A stretch of DNA of 64,000 nt, from the NCBI GenBank assembly GCA_021234155.1, contig JAJEKV010000004.1, forward strand, positions 7,818,109 to 7,882,108, in the 5' to 3' direction. The notes beneath the pieces were generated by a model that was not told where the DNA came from, did no database searches, and saw only the letters and a list, made by a program, of their open reading frames with translations. The DNA comes from Isoetes taiwanensis. Its lineage: Eukaryota; Streptophyta; Lycopodiopsida; Isoetales; Isoetaceae. Of the stretch, positions 47,905-59,242 are shown piece by piece (position 1 is the first letter of the stretch; every line of letters starts with the position of its first letter). A program made the translations under genes and the position numbers.

Positions 47905-48030
47905 TGCTTATGGTGTAGTGGTTTGACCTTCAAGTTGGGGTGTACCCCTATAGGGTTCAAAACCCACTGGCAAGTGGATGAGTGCAAGTCTCATCATGTG
48001 TGTGTGTGTATGGTGTGTGTCTGAGAATGT
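47905..48030 (+). repeat. tRNA-like SINE candidate with Pol III A and B boxes
   Basis: An A-box-like TGGTGTAGTGG (47911-47921) is followed 31 bases later by a near-consensus B box GGGTTCAAAACCC (47953-47965). That spacing and wording are typical of tRNA-derived SINE heads. A cloverleaf is not intact, so it is not called a tRNA gene. A (TG)n stretch follows at about 47997-48015; the 3' end of the element is uncertain. Confidence 0.6.
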
Positions 48031-50076
48031 GCCGTCATAATCGCCATAGGTCCTAGAAGGGTCCAACGGTGTCGAATGCTTGTGCTCTATCCTTGGGGAT
48101 GCATCCGAGGTGCTTTTACCTCCATAGGTCCTAGAAGGGGTATTTGGGGGTTTGGTACTTTGGTTTTAGGGAAACTTTTTTGTAAGGCAAAATTCAATGA
48201 GTTTTTTTTGGAAATGGTGCAATGCTGAGACGTCTTGCAGAGCAGCTCTTGGAGAAAATCATATGGCTTCTATTTTTAACTCTTTTTAATCCTGATGCTT
48301 GGCTGCATATAAGGTAGAAGCTCCGATTTGGGGTCTCGAAAGTTGAATGCAGTTTCTGGATTGCAGGAATTCCAAAGTGGGTAAAAGATAGCTTTTCGAA
48401 TCAATGAATCTGGCATGTAAAGGCGGATTTTTTACCACTTGGAAGGTTCCGCATTTAGTCATTGTTTGACCATAATGCTTTATTTGTTGGACATGAACAA
48501 GCATTACAGGTAAGAAAGGAAGATATGATAAGCAAAGATGTATCTCATGCTTGCTAGATATGCTGCTTCATCTTCAAGAGCTATCAGCAAGAAAACATGC
48601 AAGAAAACCACGAAGAGATTGAGTAGTGGAAAAGCAGATTTTACAAGACATGTCTTATATTATAAGCCACTTGTTATAATGAAGTCGTGGAAAACTATTT
48701 TTTTTAAGACATGTCACAAGAATGACATGGCACCTCAAATGCTGCCTTATAAAGCCAAGCGTGGAAAAAGGGCGTAAGGGTGAAGTCACACCACCAGATG
48801 TCTAAATTGCTTGTTTTAGAAGCTTGGACGGGGGATTCAGAAGCCTCTGATAAAACGCTGCCATGCCCAGTAATTTCACTGCAAATCAGACCTATCAAAG
48901 CAACTCCCGGACCTGTTCAAGAACTCGACCTGTTCCTGGCAAGCAACCCCTATTCATGATTCTTTGATGATTTGGCAGGCGGACAAAACATTGGCGGGTG
49001 GAATCCCCTGTCCAGGGAACCGTGATGAAATTTTAGGGGACACTTGACCGCCATAGCTAAATGGCATACTTTTATTTGGTGTCTCAAATCTTCCGAGTTG
49101 GGTGTCTGGTGGTGTGATTCCACCCTAAGTTGAAATGTGGCTACATATTGCCATGTGGGCTATCTTGTTGGGAATGTGGCCGTGTAGCATGTGTCCCCCC
49201 CCCCCCTCCCCCTCTTTTTGTTTTACGAGGCTCTTTGTTATGATTTTGCGCTATAGTTTGCTAGATGATGAGAGGGTACATTTATAACATAAAGTTTAGT
49301 AGGTTTAAGCCTTATATTGTATGAAAATGCGTATAGAATTAGGGCAATTCCGAATCTTTTCATGTCTTGTATTCTTGGAAGGGTTTTATTGGGGTCGAGC
49401 AGCAAGATCCGTAGTTTGACGCAGTGGGCCGAATACAGAAGGTAGAAGTGCTGGCAGCTTTGGCCAGATTTCTAGATGCCGGTTATGGAAAGGTCGGATT
49501 CAGTTCCTCGACAAGCTACTGGGCAGAAATTTCTAAAAACCCTTTCATTCCTCCATGTTTTCAAGCTCGGTTTGGCACCAGAGGGCCGTGTTTTCCATAT
49601 TTTGGCAAGTTTGAACATGAGTAGATAGAGTTTTAGGCCCAGATTCCACTGGGCCGGCAGTTGCTATGAGGACATATTGATGGGCAACGAATAAGCAATT
49701 GACGCTGTTGTTGGGATTCCACTGCAGGATGGAAATTTCTGAGGTGGAGTCAGTTACTAGGATTTTTTGTGACGGGGGATGTTGCCCGGCAGATGCAGAT
49801 GCACGAAAAGATGACAGCTAAGCTCAAGAAAGCTTCAATTACAAAACTATTATGACTTCTGTAGAATGCTGATTTCGGCACTTTGATTCCAAGAAGCTGG
49901 TATTTGTTGCAAGCAAGGTTGCAATCTGCCGGCCTGGTGGAATCTGGGCCTTAGGTTAGGGTTTTGAGAGGCCCATTTCGTCTGCGGCCACTGTGGAAGA
50001 TGTAAGGCACCTTGAGGCCCAGATTCTATAAAAGAACGAAGGGAAGGTAACCCATTGCTTGTGTCGTACATAAATG
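48031..50076. other. Intergenic, no gene seen
   Basis: No supported coding frame. The phrase CATAGGTCCTAGAAGGG occurs at about 48047 and 48122. A C-run of about 14 lies at 49194-49208. Confidence 0.4.
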
Positions 50077-51640
50077 TGACGCTCCCAGAATCTATACGAT
50101 GCTCCCATCGTATAAATACGGGACTTTCCCTCCCATGGTGACTACCTCACCATGGCAAGGCCCTCCGTCATACTCGGACCGCTTGGGATGGCCAAGTGTC
50201 CGGGCGAGGAACATGGAGGTGTCATTCGTCGCACGTCCTCTATGGGAAATCCTATACAGCGGAAGCATACATACATGTTAGCATACAATCATCATGCAAA
50301 ATAAGATACCACCACAAAGGGTGACCCATCCATCATCATCACGGGAAAGATAATACATCCATAATAACATGAAAGGACACTATAACAAGGCACTACCCCG
50401 GGCTCAGACTCCAAGGGATCAACTGACGGCCAGGGCCTCAAGATATCAACAGACGGAAGTATAACATGGCGTTGGCTGGCATAAGACAATGGCTAGGGTT
50501 GTCCACTCCATCCGCCCCTCTTGTGCACACTTTGTATATAGGCTGAATCATGCTATGACGTGCTTGTAGCCCTCCGGAGACGCAATCCCAAGGAATCACC
50601 CTTTGGGACTACTTCGGATTACATCTCCCCGGTCCAATGAGGCAGGTCAGAGAGGCGTCTCCTCCCCGAGTATGACGGTTCCATGGGTGTGCTAGAGAAC
50701 ACATGCCGCATCAGCGACCCCCGCATCCGTACCCGACTTACTCCCCTAAATTTAAAGGCTGGCTCACCAGCCCGTTCGAGCCCAGGGCGACCATATAGGC
50801 TCCCACCCTCCGGCCCAGAGAGTGTCAGACCCATACCCGGCCCACAGACAGTGACCGGCTATGAGCCTAGCACACTATAGGAGTCCTGTAGCCGCGTTAG
50901 GCAAGACCCCACCCCCGATTCACCCTCATACTCGTTATCCGGTGCTGAACCACATCATAGCATCCACAGCCAGGTTGGCTCTTGTGCACAGGCCGCAAAT
51001 ATTGGGTATTAAGGGATCTAGCTAGAGACATCTCTGATGCTAAGAGGCTTTTAGGTCTCTACCCTTCCCTTAATTCCCAATACACGGAAGAAGCAGAAAG
51101 AACTAATAGATAGATAGTATTTTAACGTCACGCCATTCAAGTATTCAGAGTAATTTACAAAAGACAATTTAATCATTCCATCTACTCAAAGAAGTGTCAG
51201 CGAAAAGAAGCAATCTATTGACTAACCGGTGCCTTGGCTAGAGCCATGGTCACGGTAGGCATCCATAGTTCGAGGCTGGTGGGTAAGTGTTGGCAAAAAC
51301 AAGTGTAAGCTACTGGCTGCTGCTCCCCTTCACTCCAAATTCGAATTTGGGGTGAATTGGAGGGTAGGACCCCTATTCCTTGCCCCAAAATGGTAAGTCC
51401 CTCCTGGCCGATCGATTTGGGCCAGGTGGCACCCCCTCATGGGTCACAATTAGTTAATTAGACCATAATGGCTTAATTAGGTTAATTATGCCATTATAAT
51501 CCATAATTATCCTTTGGTTTTATTAGCATAGCTAATAAAATCCATTATAGGCGAACCCCTCACTTGGCCCTTAGGTCTACTATGTACTGGTGACGTGTCA
51601 TGGTATGCATACGTATACCGTATAGATACCTAGAACGTCA
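50077..51640 (-). repeat. 3' LTR of the Ty3 chromovirus
   Basis: On the minus strand it starts TGACGTTCTAGG directly after a polypurine tract (51641-51657) and ends GGGAGCGTCA, giving 5-bp inverted ends. It is 1564 bp long. Near the end (about 50100-50116) the minus strand has CCCGTATTTATACGATGGG. No partner LTR was found here, so the boundaries rest on the tract and the terminal inverted repeat. Confidence 0.72.
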
Positions 51641-51657
51641 TGTTCTCCCCCCCTTGG
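51641..51657 (-). promoter_or_regulatory. Polypurine tract of the chromovirus
   Basis: On the minus strand CCAAGGGGGGGAGAACA precedes the LTR start TGACG. It would prime plus-strand DNA synthesis. Confidence 0.75.
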
Positions 51658-52151
51658 ATTAATGTTGTCCTCAGCATTAGAGTTAGTGGAGGGTAATTAT
51701 GGTGAAGATAACGTTGATTTATTGAAAACATCAGGGGTAGCAGGACAAGAAGTCCCGTTTTCAACAAGACAGTAGGAAATTACATTCAAAAGTACATGTC
51801 AAACACAATTTTATCTCAAAAACACAAGTTGGCCTCCGAAGCGAGGCGTCGATTCTTCTGCAGCTTAGCAGTATTTTACTGGCATGCAGAAGCGAATACA
51901 TTAGTATTTAAGAGATAAGTTATGTAGTGTGGTTGAAGGGACCACCCCCTTAAGTAAATAAAAATATGAAGGCAAAGGTCCTATCATGTCTAAGGCTTGC
52001 ATATCGTCTCAGTGTAAGGAGCGGCAGTATTCCCATAGTAGCCGTAGACGAATGCGTCCTATCATGAATGCCTATATGCCCGATTCCCCATCTAAGATGC
52101 ATGTAACCCAACCCCTAAAATAATCTGCCGGATCTCACTCATATGACCCCT

Positions 52152-53306
52152 TCACACTAAGAGACAACTATGCTTACCATCCGGGTTGGAGATGATTGCA
52201 TCTTGAATGGTTCCGCCCTGGCATTCCTTCATAAAGTCCGGGTAAGTCTTATCCACATCCGCTTTAAGAACCCAGGTTGCGTCCTCTGTGGGTAAGTGTT
52301 TCCACTTGACCAAGTATTGCAGAATTTGAGTTCGACGGGTTTGCTTATATGCACGATCAAGGAGAGCTTCGGGCACAATCTCCAATTGATCCTCAGTCAT
52401 CTCCAGAAGTGTCGGTGTATCTAGAATCTCTTCTGGATCCGGATGATATTTCTTGAGAAGACTTACATGGAAAACCTTATGGATCTTTAAATGTGCAGGT
52501 AGATGTAACCGGTAGGACTGAGAACCTATCCTTTCGGTTATATGAAATGGTCCCGCCCATTTAGGTGCAAGCTTCTTACAGTTGCCAATCTTAAGTTTGG
52601 CTTGCTTCACCTTGATCTTTAGCCAGACGGACTCACCGACCTGAAACTCCCGGGGAGTACGGTGTCGAGCTGCCAGACTCTTTTGCCGAGCTCTTGCGGC
52701 TATCAAGTATGCTCGAACTTCCTCGACTAGCGCTTGTATATCTGTAAGCAACTGCTGCGAAACCTCTACCTTTGATACTGGGTTATGCCACGTGTCGGGT
52801 GTGAGGCACTGATAACCATAATTTATCATGAAAGGAGACATTCTTGAGGACTCCTGTCTCGTACTATTGTAAGCAAACTCCACCAAATGAATGTAGTTTG
52901 CCCATTGAGACTGTTTGTTCCAGACATAGTTACGTAGCATATCCTCAATTATGCGATTGGTATGCTCTGTTTGACCATCTGTCTGCAGATGATAAGCTGT
53001 GCTCATGGCAAGCTTAGTTTGAATAGTGCTGAAGAAATCCTTCCAAAATGCACTAACAAACTTAGGGTCCCGATCTGATATAATCGTACGGGGCATCCCA
53101 TGCAGACGAAAGATCTCCCTCATGAAGAGCAAGGCAGTATCCAATGCAGTGTCTGTGGTACGACATGGCAGGAAATGTGCCATCTTGGAAAGTTTGTCGA
53201 CCACAACTATTGAGGCATCAAACCCTCTTAAGGTGCGCGGAAGCCCCACGATAAAATCCATGGTAATAACTTCCCATTTAGCATTGGGTACGCCTGGAAT
53301 ACGCAA
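52152..53306 (-). CDS. Chromovirus integrase core, GPY/F module and chromodomain
   Basis: A 384-codon uninterrupted frame. The DDE core is complete: ITMDFIVGLP (D), ISDRDPKF (D) and DGQTEHTNR (E). It is followed by the GPY/F module (KWAGPFHITERIGSQSYRL, HVSLLKKYHP) and a C-terminal chromodomain (ILQYLVKWKHLPTEDATWV). The chromodomain defines the chromovirus clade and is known to direct insertion to marked chromatin. The HHCC zinc finger lies just upstream (53465-53329: HDTHNSPIAGHAGF...CQTCQQTKAE) and is separated by a single TAG. Intact catalytic residues suggest a fairly young copy. Confidence 0.93.
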   Translation of the reverse strand: MRIPGVPNAKWEVITMDFIVGLPRTLRGFDASIVVVDKLSKMAHFLPCRTTDTALDTALLFMREIFRLHGMPRTIISDRDPKFVSAFWKDFFSTIQTKLAMSTAYHLQTDGQTEHTNRIIEDMLRNYVWNKQSQWANYIHLVEFAYNSTRQESSRMSPFMINYGYQCLTPDTWHNPVSKVEVSQQLLTDIQALVEEVRAYLIAARARQKSLAARHRTPREFQVGESVWLKIKVKQAKLKIGNCKKLAPKWAGPFHITERIGSQSYRLHLPAHLKIHKVFHVSLLKKYHPDPEEILDTPTLLEMTEDQLEIVPEALLDRAYKQTRRTQILQYLVKWKHLPTEDATWVLKADVDKTYPDFMKECQGGTIQDAIISNPDGKHSCLLV

Positions 53307-53570
53307 CTATTCTGCCTTTGTTTGTTGACAGGTTTGGCACTGCTTAATGTACCTGGCAATATGCTTCTTCATGCCTGGCCAGAAATAGCTGGAGCGGATT
53401 TTGAAATAGGTCTTCATAAATCCCGCATGCCCCGCTATCGGACTGTTATGTGTATCATGGAGAATGAGCTTACGAACTCCAGATGTCTCGGGAACACATA
53501 ATTTGTCCTTATAATAAAGGAGTTCAGCTTCCTTCTTATATTGGCGGAAAGTCTCCCTCTCCTTATCGGT

Positions 53571-54047
53571 TCAGGCTTCCTTAGATACACTTTGCCATAC
53601 ACCTTGGAATTCCGGATCTGTGGGAAGGGCCTGCTGGATCTGCTTCCCGAACTCACTGGAGAGTGTGGAGATAGCATTACAATGCGTCCGAGTGACGAAT
53701 GGATGTCTCAAAAGGGTGTCAGCAACATCATTTTGCTTGCCCGGTTTATAGATGACCTCAAAGTCATATTCCTCGAGGAATTCCATCCACCGTCTTTGTC
53801 TCAAGTTGAGATGGGGTTGCGTGAAGATGTATTGGAGGCTTTAATGATCAGTATCCAACTAGAATCACCTTCCAAGTAAATAGTGCCTCCAAATGCACAA
53901 GGCACGCACAACGACGAGCAATTCTTGGTCATGAGTGGGGTATCGCTGTTCTGCATCATTCATCTTTCGGGAGTCATAAGCGATAACCCGACCTTCTTGC
54001 ATTAAGACTCCACCGGTGGCGATTTTATTGGCACTGTAGCAACCCAC
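53571..54047 (-). pseudogene. Chromovirus RNase H, frameshifted
   Basis: The first frame (54047-53865) reads GGVLMQEGRVIAYDSRKMND, AEQRYPTHDQELLVVVRALC, IWRHYLLG. A middle segment is shifted, with the usual SLQYIFTQ phrase out of frame. The last part (53804-53571) reads RQRRWMEFLEEYDFEVIYKP, GKQNDVADTLLRHP. At least two frameshifts separate these, so this copy cannot make a continuous polyprotein. Confidence 0.85.
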
Positions 54048-54136
54048 TTATCTTTTTGCGGATCTGGCATTGTAAGAACAGGAGCTGTTGTCAAAGCATC
54101 CTTTAATGCTTGAAATCCAGATTGTACCTTGTCTTT

Positions 54137-54985
54137 CTAATGTGCCATCCAATCCCTGACCTTATCATGCTTGGTTAGGTCAGTTAAAGGTGTGGCGAGC
54201 TTGGCAAAATCCTTAACAAATTTACGGTAATAACCCGCCAAGCCCAGAAAGCTGCGGACCTCTGACACATTGGTTGGAATTGGACACTCTTTGACTGCTT
54301 CAATTTTTGCTGGGTCGGTGGCTATTCTCTCTGCGGACACAATATGGCCCAGGTAATCCACCTTGGTGGTGGCAAAACGACACTTAGAGAATTTGGCATA
54401 TAATTGGTGGCGCCTCAATTTCTGTAATGCCAACCGAAGGTGCTGCTCATGATCCTTTAAGGTCTCACTGTAGATAAGGATGTCATCAAAAAATATAATG
54501 ACAAAATCGTCAAGGTACTCGCGAAAGACATCATTCATGAGCCTCATGAAAGTGGCCGGAGCATTGGTCAGGCCAAATGGCATCACTGTGAACTCGTAAT
54601 GCCCATAACGGGTCCGAAAAGCGGACTTATGGATGTCATCCTCCTTAATCCTTATCTGGTGATATCCTGATCGAAGATCAATCTTCGTAAAATACTTAGC
54701 CTCTTGCAATTGATCCATGAGATCATCGACCCGCAGTAAGGCATACCAATTCTTAATAGTATGCTTATTGAGCTGGCGGTAATCGATGCACATTCTTAGG
54801 GTGCCATCCTTTTTTTTAACAAAGAGTATCGGGGCTCCAAAAGGTGAAACACTTGGTCTAATGAAGCCTAGTTTGAGGAGTTCCTGCAACTGCTTTTTAA
54901 GCTCGGTTAATTCAGGAATACTCATCTGATATGGGGCCTTACTGGTAGGCTTGGTGCCTGGTTCTAAGGTAATTTCACATTCCAC
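54137..54985 (-). CDS. Chromovirus reverse transcriptase
   Basis: A 282-codon frame with all Ty3-type RT motifs in order: [53 protein letters not shown] (motif A), [17 protein letters not shown] (motif B), FFDDILIYS (motif C; catalytic DD present) and [12 protein letters not shown]. It starts in a different frame from gag-protease, with [16 protein letters not shown] readable in the gap, so either frameshifting or mutation joins them. Confidence 0.92.
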   Translation of the reverse strand: MECEITLEPGTKPTSKAPYQMSIPELTELKKQLQELLKLGFIRPSVSPFGAPILFVKKKDGTLRMCIDYRQLNKHTIKNWYALLRVDDLMDQLQEAKYFTKIDLRSGYHQIRIKEDDIHKSAFRTRYGHYEFTVMPFGLTNAPATFMRLMNDVFREYLDDFVIIFFDDILIYSETLKDHEQHLRLALQKLRRHQLYAKFSKCRFATTKVDYLGHIVSAERIATDPAKIEAVKECPIPTNVSEVRSFLGLAGYYRKFVKDFAKLATPLTDLTKHDKVRDWMAH

Positions 54986-55028
54986 CCCTCTGAAAGGTGG
55001 TAGCCGATGGATTTCATCGGGAAAAAGA

Positions 55029-56882
55029 TCATGGTATTTCCGAAGAACAACTGGCTATTGCTGGAGGCAAATCACCAAGGATCTCATCCTGTTTGGACTT
55101 AGCTTCCACTGAAGCAAGTCGAATCATGCCTGTGATCTGCGATTTCCTGAGAGCCCTATGCAACTGGCGTAATGAAATACAATGCATAATCTTACCTGCT
55201 GTAGTGACTCGGGCTCCATTAGCTGCATTGAAGGTGACCTCCCGTCTCTCACAATCAATGTTGGCTTTGGCAGCGGCCAAGAATTCCATCCCCACAATGA
55301 GATCATATCGGCCAATATCCATTATCTCTGCTCCTAGAGCAATAGGTGCTCCTGGCAGCTGAATATTCAAATTGATACGACGGGTGTGGCATATGGCCCC
55401 ACTTGCCAGCATAATGGGACGTGGTATAGACCTCAAAGGGGTGATCTGTAAGGCTTCCACCATTCTAGGAGATGCAAAGTTATGAGTACTACCCGTATCC
55501 ATAAGAATGACAAAGGGTTTACAATCTACTTGACCAACCGTAGAAATGATAGAGGACTGGTGGTTGGCTTGACCTGTTTCAATGGCAGCATAAATGTGAG
55601 ACTCACCTGTTATATAGTCAGATGCGTCATCCTCAGCAGCATTATCCGGGTCTTCCCAATCCATATCTGCTAGGGCAGCGTGCACTATCTGGGTGATGTA
55701 GGGGCATTCTTGCATGCGGTGCCTCGGGCGGAAGCACCGATAACAAGCCCGCTCTTTACGCAACTGTTCACGGGTCTCCTTAGGGATAGCTTGGAGGATA
55801 TCTTTGAAAGTTCCTGCAGTGTTGGTGGGCTTTTCCGGCACGGTGAAGGAAACCTTCTTATCAGTCTTCTGATATCCAGTAGAGGCAGGAGGCCCGGGAC
55901 TGGGTGAGCGACCTCGGTATGGTGTATACCCCTTGTTCTGAGTGAACGAAGAGGGTCGTGGCGGCTGGTACTTCGGGGTGTCTTCTTCTAGGCTAAGTGC
56001 TTTAGCCTCTGCTTCCGCAACGGTCTTAGGGTCTATGGCTCGAACCATTTTCCTTAGGGTAGGGGATAAGCCCTCTATGTAGCCTTCAACTGCCCTACGC
56101 TCATTTATCCCTGGTACGTATAAGCGTAACCTCATAAACTCATCTGTATAAGACTGGACAGTCATGTTTTTCTGCTCCAGGCAGTAGAAGGTTTGGATCT
56201 GTTGGCAACGATGGGCCCTGGGCACATAATGTGACTTGAAGGCTTTAGCAAAGACTTTATGGCGGCACCTTTCCCTTGTGAGTCCATGAGAGCGGGCATA
56301 TCCCTTCCACCAGATTCGTGCTGACCCTATAAGATTGGTGGTGGCAACTTTGCCGATATCCTTCTCGGTCATTCCATAGGACTTACCGAACTCCTGTATT
56401 TCATCCAACCATGATTCTGCGTCCACTCCATTCCTGATTTTCTCTGAGAATTGGGCGAGCTTCCGGTTCTTCCAGATGCTAATGATGGCCGAATCCATTG
56501 TTTTCTGGTAATCCTTTTTGTTGGTTTTGACATGGTCGGCCTCATCCTTAGAGCAATCAGAAGAGTCAGAAGACTCTGAGGCAGCATCCGAGGACGAACT
56601 AGGGCGTGTCCTCTTAGATCGACTTGCAGTGGCGGGCACAGGTGCAGGCGCAGGTGGCGGATGCGGATTCTGTGGAGCAGGAATCTCTGGTCCATATTCC
56701 TGCGGCACCTGAGATGGATCTATTTGCAGTACGTAGACTTGGAGCTCAGCAAACTGACGCTTCATAATAGTGAGCTCTTGTTCGGGGTAAGACGGCCCGG
56801 TTGCACGGGTGTCGCCCAAGGGGGAGGGCGTGCACCGTCTAGGATAGAAAAAAACAATGCAAGATAAGCATACTAATTCCAT
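55029..56882 (-). CDS. Chromovirus gag-protease
   Basis: A 617-codon frame. The N-terminal part is Pro/Ser-rich (about residues 60-120); the Ty3 gag domain follows ([45 protein letters not shown]), then the zinc knuckle [14 protein letters not shown] (CX2CX4HX4C, about residue 385-400) and the aspartic protease [13 protein letters not shown] (about residue 475). The true start may be an internal Met near residue 40 rather than the first ATG at 56882. Confidence 0.9.
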   Translation of the reverse strand: MELVCLSCIVFFYPRRCTPSPLGDTRATGPSYPEQELTIMKRQFAELQVYVLQIDPSQVPQEYGPEIPAPQNPHPPPAPAPVPATASRSKRTRPSSSSDAASESSDSSDCSKDEADHVKTNKKDYQKTMDSAIISIWKNRKLAQFSEKIRNGVDAESWLDEIQEFGKSYGMTEKDIGKVATTNLIGSARIWWKGYARSHGLTRERCRHKVFAKAFKSHYVPRAHRCQQIQTFYCLEQKNMTVQSYTDEFMRLRLYVPGINERRAVEGYIEGLSPTLRKMVRAIDPKTVAEAEAKALSLEEDTPKYQPPRPSSFTQNKGYTPYRGRSPSPGPPASTGYQKTDKKVSFTVPEKPTNTAGTFKDILQAIPKETREQLRKERACYRCFRPRHRMQECPYITQIVHAALADMDWEDPDNAAEDDASDYITGESHIYAAIETGQANHQSSIISTVGQVDCKPFVILMDTGSTHNFASPRMVEALQITPLRSIPRPIMLASGAICHTRRINLNIQLPGAPIALGAEIMDIGRYDLIVGMEFLAAAKANIDCERREVTFNAANGARVTTAGKIMHCISLRQLHRALRKSQITGMIRLASVEAKSKQDEILGDLPPAIASCSSEIP

Positions 56883-57116
56883 TGGTTATGACAATAAGTT
56901 TACAAAAAAAGAAACACTTTTATTATTTAAAATAGAACCACGGTTACAAGAGACTTTTGGCTACACACGTAAAAAAAAACTAATTTTGCATTTAGACAAG
57001 GGGAACTTTAAATAACTAGCTTAAGGCTGCGTGAAGGGGTATAGGATAGAGTATCGAATACTCTCCCTCACTGCACGAACCATTTTGTACCTAGCCCAAG
57101 CTTGAATTAAGACATA
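56883..57116 (-). other. Spacer between the acidic ORF and gag
   Basis: Non-coding, AT-rich, about 230 bp. No LTR end or tRNA primer site was recognised here, so it does not look like the boundary of the gag-pol element. Confidence 0.45.
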
Positions 57117-57440
57117 TTAAAATTCCAAGGTGGGGCTGATGATTAGAAGATTAAAGAGATCTCGGAGCGCATAATATATCTGCCAGAGATGATCATTAGC
57201 ATCAGCAAAGGCTTCCTGCTTAGTACAATCCCAATAATTCCAAGTGCGACGGAGTGTAAGCTGTAAGTGTTCAAAAGCATGGTCGCGAAGGATGTTAACT
57301 ATTTCGAAGCCCTTGATAGGATCGTATGGCTCTCCTTCATCTTCTGCCTCTTCATCTTCGTATTCTTCATCTTCTTCCTGTTGTTCTTGTTCCTCTTCTT
57401 CCTCTTCTTCTGTAAGAAGGCAAGAGTGGATATACAACAA
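57117..57440 (-). CDS. Small acidic ORF, unknown function
   Basis: 107 codons. Residues about 10-40 are almost all Glu/Asp/Gln (TEEEEEEEQEQQEEDEEYED), followed by a more ordered part (FEIVNILRDHAFEHLQLTLR, RTWNYWDCTKQEAFADAND, YALRDLFNLLII). No family is recognised. It lies between ORF-B and gag in the same orientation; the acidic run could in principle bind basic proteins such as histones, which is speculation. Confidence 0.45.
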   Translation of the reverse strand: MLYIHSCLLTEEEEEEEQEQQEEDEEYEDEEAEDEGEPYDPIKGFEIVNILRDHAFEHLQLTLRRTWNYWDCTKQEAFADANDHLWQIYYALRDLFNLLIISPTLEF

Positions 57441-57680
57441 ATGAATTATCCCTTATACTTCAAACTCCAGAAAGAGAAAGACAAGTATTGTAGGAAAAAA
57501 ACAAATTGCTTGTATTCAAAAGTGCATGAAAGATCAATGCAATGTTACATATTTTTGAGTAGCCAAAGGCTATACTCTATAATGTTTGTTATATTTAGCT
57601 AGGAACTAGGCCCCGCATCTTGGTCCATTGGTGTAGGAGGTGGTGGTGGCGGCCAATGACGTAACAAGGTGACCCCTGGG

Positions 57681-58997
57681 TCAACCGGGATGGCCGCAAG
57701 AGAGGCAATCTCTGGAGGATAGGCAGCAGCTAATGGGGCCACCGTGAGGAGCTTCATGCTCATCTAGGGTGCTATATCCTGGCCCAAGGCAGTGAGGGCG
57801 AAACCGACGCACCAACACATAAGTGAGGGTGCGATAAGATAGCTTCTTGTGCCCTGCCAATATGGACAAGGCAGGAGGCTCCACCACGATGCCTCGGCTT
57901 CTGGGGCCAGGTCTCGGGCCACAAAAAGGACCTGCCCTTGCCGGAAAGCTGATAGGAAGAAGCGTGTGAGGTGGTTCCCCAACGCTTTTCCTTGTGGGGT
58001 CACCGAAGTGGCGAACCTCCTTATCTAGGTCTATAGGGACCTCTTCCTCCTTGAGTTCCTCCTGCTCCTCCTTAAGATGAGCAGGGTTATGGTAAAGATC
58101 TTCCCCTTCCTCATCTGAATCGAAAGGGACTTCAACAATATTGATGTTTGGGACGTGAGGTACCATGGCCGTAAAGGCGTCCGGAGGAGGCTGAGTTGGA
58201 GGATCTTGCAATACCAAATCTCTGAGCCGCAGAAGGGTGTCGGCCGGCTCTATAGTGTCCTGATGAAACTGGAACAGCTGCTGTATCTCTGGTGGAAGAC
58301 CTATGAGAGTGAAGTCAATAAAATCATCCATGCAGTACTCAGCCAACTCATAGAGCACCTGGTCTTTGCGTCGGCGCTTGAAGCCGGCCACTATGTGGTA
58401 TGTCCAGAGGATATCATCCAAGAGAAGGAACTCCTGAGCTTGGTGATATACAACTGGAAGGGCATCCAATCCGAACAAGCGTGCCCCTTGCTCCCGGTGT
58501 GGCGGCATTTCTTCGGCCAACTGCTTCCACCGTACAAAGTCGTCCATGCCTATGTGCTCATCCTCTTCTTCATCTGAAGACTCGGGACCCTTGCCTTTCT
58601 CCGCTGGCAGGGTATCATCCTCAACGTACTGGTCCATGAGAATAGCTAAGGCAAAGGCGACCTCAAGATATTGTTGGCCCTCATGCTTGGCAACGGGTGG
58701 GTTGCGGCCCCACCGGAGTTTGCCCTTAAGCACGTCGTAGGCGTGGGTGTCTCCCCCGAGCATCTCCCTCACCACAGCTCGCTCGATGTAAAGCTGTGGG
58801 GGTTCTCCCAAAGGGATGCAAAGAGGAAACATCTCCTCGGTGTAGAACTCTAAGAACCCAGCATAGTCAGGGTGACTCTGCATGTTGGAGATGAGGTCTA
58901 TCCGTTGGAGAAGAAAAGGCTGTAGGAGGTCGAAGTGGACTTGAGGGTCCCAGTGTTCTCCATCCTGATACCATTCAAGCAGGTTGGTGGCGGCCAT
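57681..58997 (-). CDS. ORF-B, uncharacterised 438-residue protein upstream of gag
   Basis: A single long uninterrupted frame starting MAATNLLEWYQDGEHW. The first 260 residues look globular and helical (FDLLQPFLLQRIDLISNMQS, AVVREMLGGDTHAYDVLKGK, YLEVAFALAILMDQYV, LYELAEYCMDDFIDF). Two acidic runs follow (SSDEEEDEHIG at about 140-150; DSDEEGEDLYHN and LKEEQEELKEEEVP at about 290-320). The last 110 residues are Pro/Arg/Gly-rich and may come from a frameshift. No known domain is recognised. The region about 100 bp upstream has promoter-like elements (see 59050-59109). Confidence 0.6.
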   Translation of the reverse strand: MAATNLLEWYQDGEHWDPQVHFDLLQPFLLQRIDLISNMQSHPDYAGFLEFYTEEMFPLCIPLGEPPQLYIERAVVREMLGGDTHAYDVLKGKLRWGRNPPVAKHEGQQYLEVAFALAILMDQYVEDDTLPAEKGKGPESSDEEEDEHIGMDDFVRWKQLAEEMPPHREQGARLFGLDALPVVYHQAQEFLLLDDILWTYHIVAGFKRRRKDQVLYELAEYCMDDFIDFTLIGLPPEIQQLFQFHQDTIEPADTLLRLRDLVLQDPPTQPPPDAFTAMVPHVPNINIVEVPFDSDEEGEDLYHNPAHLKEEQEELKEEEVPIDLDKEVRHFGDPTRKSVGEPPHTLLPISFPARAGPFCGPRPGPRSRGIVVEPPALSILAGHKKLSYRTLTYVLVRRFRPHCLGPGYSTLDEHEAPHGGPISCCLSSRDCLSCGHPG

Positions 58998-59049
58998 TGG
59001 CGCTGGAAGGAAGGAGGAAGGATGAACAAAAAGGTAAGGGATGAGAAAT

Positions 59050-59109
59050 GAAACCCTAAAAACTTGTTAAATACCCCCTTTTTTTTTCCTTTTATGCTGA
59101 CGTCAGCAT
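59050..59109 (-). promoter_or_regulatory. Candidate internal promoter of ORF-B
   Basis: A perfect 16-bp palindrome ATGCTGACGTCAGCAT (59094-59109) contains the bZIP/TGA site TGACGTCA. Immediately downstream on the minus strand come a TATA-like CATAAAAGG (about 59087-59095) and a telo-box-like TTTTTAGGGTTT (about 59049-59060), then the ORF-B start at 58997. The arrangement resembles a small plant Pol II promoter; function is inferred. Confidence 0.4.
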
Positions 59110-59242
59110 TTGCATTTAAATAAATATTAAAATCTAATTATTTTATTATAATTAATTATTTTATAACAAGGAGACAGTAGATCAAACTTGGATTGATATT
59201 GATATTTACAAAATTGTTATAAAAGATATGTTCAAGGATCCA

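Noticed and set aside
47905-47980. Functional tRNA gene
   Set aside because: A and B boxes are present but an acceptor stem and anticodon arm cannot be paired convincingly.
58960-58985. TGGTATCAGG on the minus strand as a retroelement primer site
   Set aside because: It lies inside ORF-B coding sequence (WYQDGE) and there is no LTR end next to it.
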